NCBI GenBank assembly: GCA_934615635.1
Contig: CAKTTT010000060.1
Coordinates: forward strand, 1-11,583
DNA length: 11,583 nt
Source: an uncultured Eubacteriales bacterium
GTDB lineage: Bacteria > Bacillota > Clostridia > Oscillospirales > Acutalibacteraceae
Direction: 5' to 3'
The position numbers and the translations under genes were made by a program. The notes beneath the pieces are model-generated. The model did not search any database. It was not told the DNA's origin and was given only the letters and a program-made list of their open reading frames with translations. This document shows, piece by piece, positions 5,069-11,583 of this stretch (position 1 is the stretch's first letter; each line of letters opens with the position of its first letter).

Positions 5069-7201
5069 TTATTCGGCAACTGCGACGACGACTTCGGCCG
5101 TCAGCGCCCCATGCAGGCGGACAAGCAGGCCTTCGTTCGCCAGGGTGAAGCCGGACACCGAGGCGGTGTTGCCGGAGTTCAGGAAGGTGACGCGGTATTG
5201 CCGCGAAACATCCACGCCGCGCAGGCAGATACGCTGAGAGAAGGTACCGGCGTCGGCCAGGTTGAAGATGCCGAGGACCGAAAATGCCCCGCTGCTTTCG
5301 GCCCGCTCCAGAATCCCTGTGCCCTTCGGTTCGGTGCAATCGAACTCCAGGGTGTGGTGATACATTTTCGTGTGACCGCCCGCCGGCTGGATGACCTCTT
5401 TATACACCTTCAGCACCTTGTTCAGAACAGCGGCCTGCAGCGGGTTTTCCTTGGTGCCGTTGACGGTGGAAGCGTTCAGGGTGGGACGGCCGAACAGTAG
5501 CTGATAGGACTGGAATTCGAAGCTGCCATAGATGTGGCCGATCTGCGCGCCGATGATCCTGTCCACCAGCTCCGGCGGCAGCGCCATGGTGAGGCCGTTG
5601 GTGATGGTGAAGGAGCGGGGCGCTTTCTGCCAGTCGGTGACCCAAGTGTGGTCCGCGCGGCTCATCATGCCCAGATCGGTTCTGCCGCCGCCGGAAGCGC
5701 AGTTTTCAAAAATACAGTTGGGATATTTTTCGCGCAGCCGGTCCATGATGGCGTAAAAGTGCCGGTAATAGTCGAAGTCGGAATAGACGATCGTGCCGTC
5801 TACATAGCGATAGGAACGGAGGAACACATTGTGGTCCAGGCGGAAGATATCCAGCTTATATCGCCCGATGAGCCGGTCCATCATTTGATAGACGTATTCC
5901 GCTACCTCGGGGCGGTCGATGGCAAGAGGAGCGTCGGGAACGTTGACGGCGCCGATGGCCATATCGTAGCGATTGGCGCAGAAATCGGGATGCTCCTGCA
6001 TAATCAGGGCGGTGTTGGAGAACACCCGCTCCGGCTCCATCCAAAGGCCAAATTTCAGGCCCCGCTCATGACAGTATTCCCGGATGCCGTCGATGCCCAT
6101 CTCGTAGCGGTCGGTATGGGGGATCCAGTTGTAGGGGGTGGTGTCCTCGGAGGGCTGCGCGTTCCAGCCGCAGTCCAGAATGAAGTATTCGGCGCCGTAT
6201 TCCAAAGCGTAGTCAATGGAATGCATGACGCCCGGGATATCCATATCCATTTCGCCGCCAAGTCCCACCTCCAGCGGGGCGTTCCAGGGGGCGATATGGG
6301 TGACGACGCTTTGGCGGATATGCTCATGCATGGCGTTGAAGGCGGCGTCGGCGTCGCCGAAGGTCATGCCGAGGTGGACCTCCGGCGTTTTTACCGTTTC
6401 GCCGGGGGCGGCGGTGGCGATGGGGGCGTAGCCGTCCAGCTTAACCTTAAAGGACATCAGCCCGTCGCCGCCGGCGCTGCAGTTGGTGTCGTGGTTGTAA
6501 TCAAACTCGCAGCGCCAGCCGCCGGAATAGCCGATCTGGCAGATGAAATGCTGGCCGGTTGCCCGATTCTCCAGCAGGAACATCGGATGGCGGAAACGGT
6601 CGCGGATGAAGCGGCCGGCGACCACATAGCCGTCTCCCGTCATCTCATGCCAGCGGAAGGCGCCCTCGCAGCCCCAGTTGGAGGTCTCCATATAGCCTAT
6701 GCGGTAGAGATTGTCGCCGGGCTTGAGCTGCAGGTCGGGGCGCTCGGTGATCTGCAGGCCACCAGAGAGGATGGCGAGCTCGGAAATGCGGCGGCGGGTC
6801 TGGGTAAGGTTGACGATTTCCAGCCATCTGGTGATCACCGCCGTGCCGTCCAGCAGGGTATGGACCGCTACATCGATCTGGGCGATCTCATGATGCAGGC
6901 GGACGACAGCGTGGAGACCCTTTTCGGTTTCCTCCTTGTCGAAGGACAGGAAGCTCCAATGGGAGAACAGTTCCATACCGTCGACGTTCAGCTTGAAGGC
7001 GGAGCCTTCGACAAAGGCGCGGAAGTTCATTCTCGGCACGCTGCCGTAGATGATCGTTTGCGGGGCATAGGCGGAGCCCAGCCAGCCGGCGGCGTAATAA
7101 ATGCCGTCCACAAAAGCTTCCTCGTAAGAATTGGCGCCGGTGCGATAGGTGATGAATTTTCCGTTGCGTTCGTCCAGATAGCAGTCATAAAAGCGTTCCA
7201 T
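5069..7201 (-). CDS. GH36-type alpha-galactosidase-like glycoside hydrolase
   Basis: The 710-residue product starts at the ATG at 7201 behind GAGGGTG. Family GH36/clan GH-D enzymes remove terminal alpha-galactose from oligosaccharides such as raffinose or melibiose, with retention of configuration. The layout fits: an N-terminal beta-sandwich (about 1-290), a central (beta/alpha)8 barrel (about 305-600) and a C-terminal beta domain (about 610-710). Barrel landmarks are ILDCGW (341-346), KFGLWMEPE (383-391), DIFRLDHN (451-458) with probable nucleophile Asp456, FENCASGGGRTDLGMM (498-513), and WVTD (520-523) with probable acid/base Asp523. Canonical enzymes usually read K-W/C-D-x-N at the nucleophile, so RLDHN is divergent and the sugar specificity is open. 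No signal peptide is seen, so it is intracellular, needing an uptake system not present here. It stands alone, 148 bases downstream of thrS, without a clear own promoter. Confidence 0.85.
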   Translation of the reverse strand: MERFYDCYLDERNGKFITYRTGANSYEEAFVDGIYYAAGWLGSAYAPQTIIYGSVPRMNFRAFVEGSAFKLNVDGMELFSHWSFLSFDKEETEKGLHAVVRLHHEIAQIDVAVHTLLDGTAVITRWLEIVNLTQTRRRISELAILSGGLQITERPDLQLKPGDNLYRIGYMETSNWGCEGAFRWHEMTGDGYVVAGRFIRDRFRHPMFLLENRATGQHFICQIGYSGGWRCEFDYNHDTNCSAGGDGLMSFKVKLDGYAPIATAAPGETVKTPEVHLGMTFGDADAAFNAMHEHIRQSVVTHIAPWNAPLEVGLGGEMDMDIPGVMHSIDYALEYGAEYFILDCGWNAQPSEDTTPYNWIPHTDRYEMGIDGIREYCHERGLKFGLWMEPERVFSNTALIMQEHPDFCANRYDMAIGAVNVPDAPLAIDRPEVAEYVYQMMDRLIGRYKLDIFRLDHNVFLRSYRYVDGTIVYSDFDYYRHFYAIMDRLREKYPNCIFENCASGGGRTDLGMMSRADHTWVTDWQKAPRSFTITNGLTMALPPELVDRIIGAQIGHIYGSFEFQSYQLLFGRPTLNASTVNGTKENPLQAAVLNKVLKVYKEVIQPAGGHTKMYHHTLEFDCTEPKGTGILERAESSGAFSVLGIFNLADAGTFSQRICLRGVDVSRQYRVTFLNSGNTASVSGFTLANEGLLVRLHGALTAEVVVAVAE

Positions 7202-7227
7202 TTTTCACCCTCATTTGCATTTTATTC

Positions 7228-7254
7228 AAAACACGTCGCCGCCCTCCGGACGGC
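7228..7254 (-). terminator. Weak candidate terminator between thrS and the glycosidase gene
   Basis: On the minus strand GCCGTCC (7254-7248) pairs with GGGCGGC (7244-7238), with one G-T pair and a 3-base loop, followed after five bases by TTTT (7231-7228). The tract is short and offset. A second stem (CGCCG/CGGCG, about 7290-7315) lies between it and thrS. One of these probably ends the thrS transcript, but the evidence is modest. Confidence 0.3.
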
Positions 7255-7349
7255 TCGGCCGATGCCCTGCGGCGTTGACGCGGGGGCTTCGCCACACCGC
7301 CGGAAGGAAACGGCGTGTTCTGCTCATGTGCTGCACGGCTTTAGGGGAA

Positions 7350-9254
7350 TCAGCGTTTTTTCTCCGCAACCTCCGCCAGCGATCTCTCCAGGAATTCTTC
7401 CACCTTCATCACGCCGATGTCTCCCTCGCTGCGGGAACGGACGGAAACCGCGCCGGCCTCCGCCTCCCGGTCCCCGACTACCAGCATGTAGGGAACCTTC
7501 TGTAGCTGGGCCTCCCGGATTTTATAGCCGATCTTTTCATTGCGCAGATCGGCCTGCACCCGCAGGCCGGCGGCCCTCAGCTTGGCGGCGACGGCCTGGA
7601 CGGCTTCCGCCTGCTTTTCGGAGATGGGCATCACCCGCGCCTGTTCGGGAGCCAGCCAGAGGGGGAAGGCGCCGGCGAAATGCTCGATCAGGATGCCGAT
7701 GAACCGCTCTATGCTGCCGAACACCACACGATGGATCATCACAGGGCGATGCTTCTCTCCATCCGCGCCGGTGTATTCCAGCTCAAACCGCTCGGGAAGC
7801 TGGAAGTCCAGTTGAATGGTGCCGCATTGCCAGGTACGGCCGATGGAGTCCTCCAGATGAAAGTCGATCTTGGGACCGTAGAAAGCGCCGTCTCCCTCGT
7901 TGATCTTGAAGGGGAGACCGATCTCCTCCAGCGCGGCCTGAAGGGCGGCGGTGGCCGCCTCCCAATCCTCGTCGCTGCCCATGCTGTTTTCCGGCCGGGT
8001 GGACAGCTCCACATGATATTTGAAGCCGAAGAGGGAGTAGACCTCGTCGATAAGGGCCACCACGCCCTTGACCTCGTCCTTGATCATCTCCTTGGTCATG
8101 AAGATGTGGGCGTCGTCCTGGGTGAAGCAGCGCACCCGCATGAGGCCGTGAAGAGCGCCGGACATTTCATGCCGGTGGACCAGGCCCAGCTCGCCCATAC
8201 GCAGAGGCAGATCCCGGTAGGAGCGGGGCTCCGTCTCGTACACCAGGATGCCGCCGGGGCAGTTCATGGGCTTGATGGCGAAATCGGTTTCGTCGATAAC
8301 GGTGGTGTACATATTCTCCTTATAATGATCCCAGTGGCCGGAACGCTCCCACAGGGCGCGGTTGAGCATGATGGGGGTGGAGATTTCCTGATAACCCGCC
8401 CGGGTGTGTACCTGCCGCCAGTAATCGATCAGCAGGTTCTTCAGGATCATGCCCTTGGGCAGGAAGAAGGGGAAGCCGGGGCCCTCGTCCAGGATGGTGA
8501 AGAGGCCCAGCTCCTTGCCCAGCCGGCGGTGATCCCGCTTCTTGGCCTCCTCCAGCCGCTCCAGGTAGGCATCCAGCTCCGCTTTTTTGGGGAAGGCGGT
8601 CCCGTATATGCGGGAGAGCATTTTGTTCTTTTCATTGCCCCGCCAATAAGCGCCGGTACAAGAGGTGAGCTTGACCGCTTTCACCGGCGCGGTGGTCATC
8701 AGATGAGGGCCGGCGCACAGGTCGGTGAAATCCCCCTGGCGGTAAAAGCTGATGGCCTCGCCCTTGCCGGCGTGTTCCTCCATCAGCTCCAGCTTATAGG
8801 GCTGATCCTCCATCAGCTTCCGGGCCTCGGTGATATCCATCTCAAACCGCTCGATGGGCAGCGCCTCCTTGGCGATAGCGGCCATTTCCTTCTCGATTTT
8901 TTCCAGATCGTCCGCTGTGAAGGGTTCGGCCTTGTCAAAATCGTAGTAAAAGCCGTTCTCTATGGCGGGCCCGATGGCGAATTTGACCTCCGGGAACAGA
9001 TGCATCACCGCCTGGGCCAGGATATGAGAGGCGGTGTGGCGGAAGGCGCGGCAGCCCTCCTCGTCCTCGAAGGTGAGGATTTCCACCGTGCAGTCCCGAG
9101 TCAGCGGGGTGCGCAGGTCCACGGTTTCGCCGTCCACCCTGGCGGCGCAGGCCGCACGGTAAAGGCCCATGGAAATGTCGCGGCAGAGAGCTTCTACAGT
9201 GGTGTTTTCCGCCACCTGGCGGACATCGCCGCCCTTGAGAGTGATGTTCAGCAT
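7350..9254 (-). CDS. thrS: Threonyl-tRNA synthetase
   Basis: This enzyme charges tRNA-Thr with threonine in the cytoplasm. The start is placed at the ATG at 9254 rather than 9260, because AAGGAG (9270-9265) is only 3 bases from the first ATG but 9 from the second; the 634-residue product then begins MLNITLKGGDVRQV. In order: the TGS domain (1-60); the editing domain with HTASH (His73, His77) and CAGPH (Cys180, His184); the class II core with motif 2 around RHEMSGALHGLMRVRCFTQD; zinc ligands Cys332 (MNCPGG), His383 and His508; motif 3 near VVFGSIERFIG; and the C-terminal anticodon-binding domain from about PLWLAPEQARVMPIS. All key residues are present, and the length matches bacterial ThrRS. 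Expression is controlled by the T-box leader upstream, so uncharged tRNA-Thr should switch it on. Confidence 0.97.
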   Translation of the reverse strand: MLNITLKGGDVRQVAENTTVEALCRDISMGLYRAACAARVDGETVDLRTPLTRDCTVEILTFEDEEGCRAFRHTASHILAQAVMHLFPEVKFAIGPAIENGFYYDFDKAEPFTADDLEKIEKEMAAIAKEALPIERFEMDITEARKLMEDQPYKLELMEEHAGKGEAISFYRQGDFTDLCAGPHLMTTAPVKAVKLTSCTGAYWRGNEKNKMLSRIYGTAFPKKAELDAYLERLEEAKKRDHRRLGKELGLFTILDEGPGFPFFLPKGMILKNLLIDYWRQVHTRAGYQEISTPIMLNRALWERSGHWDHYKENMYTTVIDETDFAIKPMNCPGGILVYETEPRSYRDLPLRMGELGLVHRHEMSGALHGLMRVRCFTQDDAHIFMTKEMIKDEVKGVVALIDEVYSLFGFKYHVELSTRPENSMGSDEDWEAATAALQAALEEIGLPFKINEGDGAFYGPKIDFHLEDSIGRTWQCGTIQLDFQLPERFELEYTGADGEKHRPVMIHRVVFGSIERFIGILIEHFAGAFPLWLAPEQARVMPISEKQAEAVQAVAAKLRAAGLRVQADLRNEKIGYKIREAQLQKVPYMLVVGDREAEAGAVSVRSRSEGDIGVMKVEEFLERSLAEVAEKKR

Positions 9255-9310
9255 GGTCATTGGCTCCTTTCAAAAATCTGTTGCCTGCTGTTGTTTCGGC
9301 GGGACAAATG

Positions 9311-9558
9311 AAAAAGCCCCGCCCCTGTCCGAAGGGGCGGGGCACGACTGCGCCTCGCGGTTCCACCCTGATTTTTGCGGCCGCAGGGCCGCACTCATTA
9401 CAGCCGATAACGGGGCCAGCCGTCGCGCTTTAATCCGCAAAAGCGGTTTCCGGCGCACGCTCCGGGGCGGTTTCCGGCTCCGCGGGATCTACGCCGCTTC
9501 CACCTGTGCGGCGCTCTCTGCAAGATCCGATGCGGACGGCTTCCCCGTCATAGCTTAT
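9311..9558 (-). promoter_or_regulatory. T-box riboswitch controlling thrS
   Basis: The thrS leader carries the hallmark T-box sequence AGGGTGGAACCGCG (9369-9356). The TGGA in it can pair with a UCCA tRNA 3' end. Upstream, AGAGAG (9519-9514) and CCCGGAGC (near 9466-9459) mark Stem I, and between them GGAAACCGCC holds ACC (9471-9469), a threonine codon at the expected specifier place. GGATC/GATCC flank the Stem I apex. Downstream is a terminator of GCCCCGCCCC (9343-9334) with GGGGCGGGGC (9325-9316) followed by TTTTT (9315-9311). Uncharged tRNA-Thr should favour the antiterminator and let thrS be transcribed. The 12-base word GCCGGAAACCGC occurs twice (9478-9467 and 9454-9443), so the exact specifier is inferred from position. 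Confidence 0.92.
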
Positions 9559-9564
9559 GAGGGG

Positions 9565-9593
9565 ATGATACCACCGAAACACGGGGTTGTCAA
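9565..9593 (-). promoter_or_regulatory. Promoter of the T-box/thrS transcript
   Basis: On the minus strand TTGACA (9593-9588, perfect -35 box), a 17-base spacer and TATCAT (9570-9565, 5/6) are followed by a start site near 9558. The spacing to Stem I is as expected for a T-box leader. Confidence 0.85.
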
Positions 9594-10126
9594 GACCGGA
9601 GGCGGCCGATATTTTATGCGGCGTATGCGGCGCTGAGGGTCATCCGGCGCATATGATAAAACAGCGGCGACAGGGCGGAGGGGAGAAGGCTCCGCCGGAT
9701 CGGGAGAGGAATACGATATGCTTCAAAAGAGGAGGAGAAAGGGGCGGCGACACACCGAAGAGGAGACCATCGGGATCCTTCGTCGGGAAAGAGCGGGCAT
9801 TCTCGCCCTGGCGACGACGGCTATCCCTGGGCTGGATATATGCCGGTGGAAAGCGTTCTCTTTACTGCGCCCAAACAGGCCGCACGATGGATGCGGCGGC
9901 GCATCGCCACAAAAAGCTGCCCTCTGCTTCCGCGGCGTGATCGCTTTCGTAAGCATGGCTTGATGGAGGGAAAAAGAGAAGCGGCTTGCCATCGGCTGCC
10001 GGTTCTCAAGGCGCACCGGGCGATGAGACGGGACGGAAGCGGTATGGAAAGCGCCTGCTGATATCCGGCAGAAAAAGCCGAACCGGGGGGCCGATTTTCA
10101 GGAAGAAAAACCCCGTTTTCGCTGAA
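9594..10126. other. Stretch with no supported gene
   Basis: Several short plus-strand frames exist (for example ATG at 9718 behind GGGAGAGG, 81 codons), but they are Arg/Pro/Ala-rich with no recognisable motif or hydrophobic pattern, and they overlap each other in different frames, as chance frames do in GC-rich DNA. Minus-strand frames are similar. I see no RNA gene or repeat array. It may be a decayed gene region between thrS and the permease gene. The block is GC-rich like its neighbours by eye. Confidence 0.5.
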
Positions 10127-10167
10127 AAACAGCCGTTCCGGACCTTAGAAGGCCGGAACGGCTGTTT
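10127..10167. terminator. Long-stem terminator of the permease transcript
   Basis: AAACAGCCGTTCCGG (10127-10141) and CCGGAACGGCTGTTT (10153-10167) pair perfectly, and the interior CCTT/AAGG (10143-10146/10149-10152) extends the stem past a one-base bulge. On the minus strand TTTTT follows the stem (to 10125), 11 bases after the permease stop codon. Confidence 0.9.
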
Positions 10168-10177
10168 CGTTGGAATT

Positions 10178-11583
10178 TTATTTGATATCCCGGCGGCAGA
10201 AGCTGTCCCGGGCGATCCACAGGAAGCAGACCAGATAGACTAGCAGCACCACCACGGAGAAGCCCAAGGTCATGGAGGGATCGATCTTGAGTCCGGCGGG
10301 CATCCCCATGTTCATCATGCTGTTCATACCGGGCAGATAGCCGGTGAGATCGGTGTTGCAGAAGAAAAGGAATTTCATCCCGGGGATAATGATGCCGGCG
10401 CCGGAAAGGACAAGAAGGATGGTCGTCACCATGGAGCTGCCCACATAAAGGATGATGGAAACGGCGATAGCGACGGCCCCCTTGCGGGTGACGGCAGAGA
10501 GCATGAGCGCCAGCGCACCGTATACCAGCACGGGCAGCAGATTCAGCAGATACTTGAGCAGAACGAACAGCAGATAAGGCAGCCGCACCACCTGGCCGAA
10601 GAGCGCCAGCACCTGCATATCGCCGATGCCGGAGAAGCCGCTGAGGATACCGCACAGCAGGAAGCTTGCCACGAACAGGGCGCCGGTGGCAATCAGGGTG
10701 ATTTCCAACAGGATCATCCCTTTAGCCCAGAAGATTTCCCGCCGCTTGTGGGGAGTGATCAGCAGCAGTTTCACCGTGCCGGTGCTGAATTCGGTGGCGA
10801 TCATGCCGCCTGCCAGCACCATGAGGATCAGAGAGATCAGGCTGACGGAGGATACGGTGGAATCCAACAGCCCCAGGAAGGAATCGGATTCCACCGGCTG
10901 GGCGTTGTTTTTCAGCCTTTCTTCCGCTATGCGGACGTCCAGCTCCAGTTCTTTTTTTCGGTTGGCGTTGAGGAGGCCGGCGTCATCCTCTCCGCGCAGC
11001 AGACTGAAGCGGTTTCCTTCGATGCTGTTGAGAAGCTGGTATTTCCAACTGTCCGCCACCTCATCGTTGGAATACATTGGGTAGTCGAGGTTGTTTCTTT
11101 CGGAGATAGGCGGGATGTCGTAATCCAGATACATCTGCAGGATATCGATGGCGATCTGCTGCTCCTCGGAGGTCAGATAACCGCTGTTGTCGATGGCGGC
11201 CTGCTTTTCATCGATCTGGTACTGGACATATGCCCGCCAGTCGTTGCCGTCTGCCAGAGCTTTCAGGCTATCCGCCTGCTTTTTAACTTCCCCGATCTGC
11301 TGCCGGATGGGGGCGGCGGAGGCTTCATCCAGACCTTCCAGGCTGGCTTCCAGTTCCCGTATCTGTTGCTGGAAAGAATAATACTCTTGGTAAGGATTGG
11401 TGCGCCAGTCGGAGGGAGGAATATTGTTTTCCAGCAGATAGGTGTAGGCCTCCGCCTGATATTTCATGGCTTCATCCTGCTGATACGCCTGAATCTGGGA
11501 GGCGTAGGATTCCTGGCAGGTGTGGTACCAACTGTAGGAATTCTGAGAATACATATATTTGGTCAGACAGACGCTGAGACCCA
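10178..11583 (-). CDS. ABC-2 type transporter permease (5' end outside the window)
   Basis: The frame is open to the right edge; residues before the ATG at 11554 read GLSVCLTKY, the end of a likely first membrane segment, so that ATG is internal and the start lies outside. Numbering from it, residues 1-220 are polar and Gln/Glu-rich with heptad-like stretches (about 58-100, 195-215), a large loop probably outside the membrane between helices 1 and 2. Helices follow at about 233-253, 279-304, 325-354, 360-389 and 429-448. ATEFSTGTVKLLLITPHKRR (253-272) is the usual cytoplasmic ABC-2 signature for contact with the ATPase. The protein is an integral membrane subunit of an export or drug/peptide-resistance type transporter; the ATPase gene is expected upstream (beyond the right edge). 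The substrate is unknown. It ends at a strong terminator. Confidence 0.85.
   Translation of the reverse strand, partial: GLSVCLTKYMYSQNSYSWYHTCQESYASQIQAYQQDEAMKYQAEAYTYLLENNIPPSDWRTNPYQEYYSFQQQIRELEASLEGLDEASAAPIRQQIGEVKKQADSLKALADGNDWRAYVQYQIDEKQAAIDNSGYLTSEEQQIAIDILQMYLDYDIPPISERNNLDYPMYSNDEVADSWKYQLLNSIEGNRFSLLRGEDDAGLLNANRKKELELDVRIAEERLKNNAQPVESDSFLGLLDSTVSSVSLISLILMVLAGGMIATEFSTGTVKLLLITPHKRREIFWAKGMILLEITLIATGALFVASFLLCGILSGFSGIGDMQVLALFGQVVRLPYLLFVLLKYLLNLLPVLVYGALALMLSAVTRKGAVAIAVSIILYVGSSMVTTILLVLSGAGIIIPGMKFLFFCNTDLTGYLPGMNSMMNMGMPAGLKIDPSMTLGFSVVVLLVYLVCFLWIARDSFCRRDIK

Noticed and set aside
5534..7702. Plus-strand 722-codon open frame
   Set aside because: It is antisense to the glycosidase and thrS genes, whose catalytic motifs are intact; its Gly/Val/Asp/His-rich composition is typical of an antisense shadow in GC-rich DNA.
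7680..9311. Plus-strand 543-codon open frame
   Set aside because: Antisense shadow of thrS, with no domain pattern of its own.
9718..9963. Plus-strand 81-codon frame behind GGGAGAGG
   Set aside because: The spacing to the ribosome site is acceptable, but the product is Arg-rich and featureless and overlaps other equally open frames; not enough to call a gene.

Overview
The window looks like a GC-rich chromosome segment of a gut-type low-G+C-lineage Firmicute, most likely class Clostridia in or near the Oscillospiraceae/Ruminococcaceae. This rests on a canonical T-box leader in front of thrS, the style of the surface proteins (a SipW-type signal and an NPATG cell-wall sorting signal), Gram-positive purine-rich Shine-Dalgarno sites, and many strong stem-loop terminators. 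The lineage is inferred from style, not from a database search. I did not compute base composition.

Left part (1-2810, plus strand): surface and secreted proteins. A small exported protein with a TasA/SipW-type N-terminus (63-569) is followed by a roughly 270-base spacer whose right half is AT-rich and holds a promoter. Next is a large acidic exported protein with a C-terminal beta-sandwich domain and a sortase signal (842-2332). A strong terminator follows. Then comes a well-made ribosome site and signal peptide whose frame stops after 32 codons because of an exact 11-base tandem duplication. The residues downstream resemble the N-terminus of RHS/YD-repeat secreted proteins, so this is read as a broken gene.

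Middle (2810-4086, minus strand): a GNAT acetyltransferase with its own extended -10 promoter, then an SGNH/GDSL hydrolase, probably one transcription unit. From about 4087 to 4837 there is no convincing gene. This stretch holds a near-perfect cre-like palindrome and several strong hairpins, and ends at tRNA-Gly(CCC) (minus strand, 4838-4912). A 14-base-arm palindrome lies between the tRNA and its promoter and overlaps the -10 box.

Right part (5069-11583, minus strand): a cytoplasmic GH36-type alpha-galactosidase-like enzyme (5069-7201); thrS (7350-9254) under a complete T-box riboswitch with an ACC threonine specifier and a TTGACA/TATCAT promoter; a 530-base stretch with no supported gene; and an ABC-2 type permease (10178 to the window edge) that lacks its N-terminus here and ends at a long-stem terminator.

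Most of the window is ordinary housekeeping or accessory content. No clearly new multi-gene system is visible. The most useful leads are the broken RHS-like gene, the unexplained structured stretch 4087-4837, and the palindrome at the tRNA promoter.
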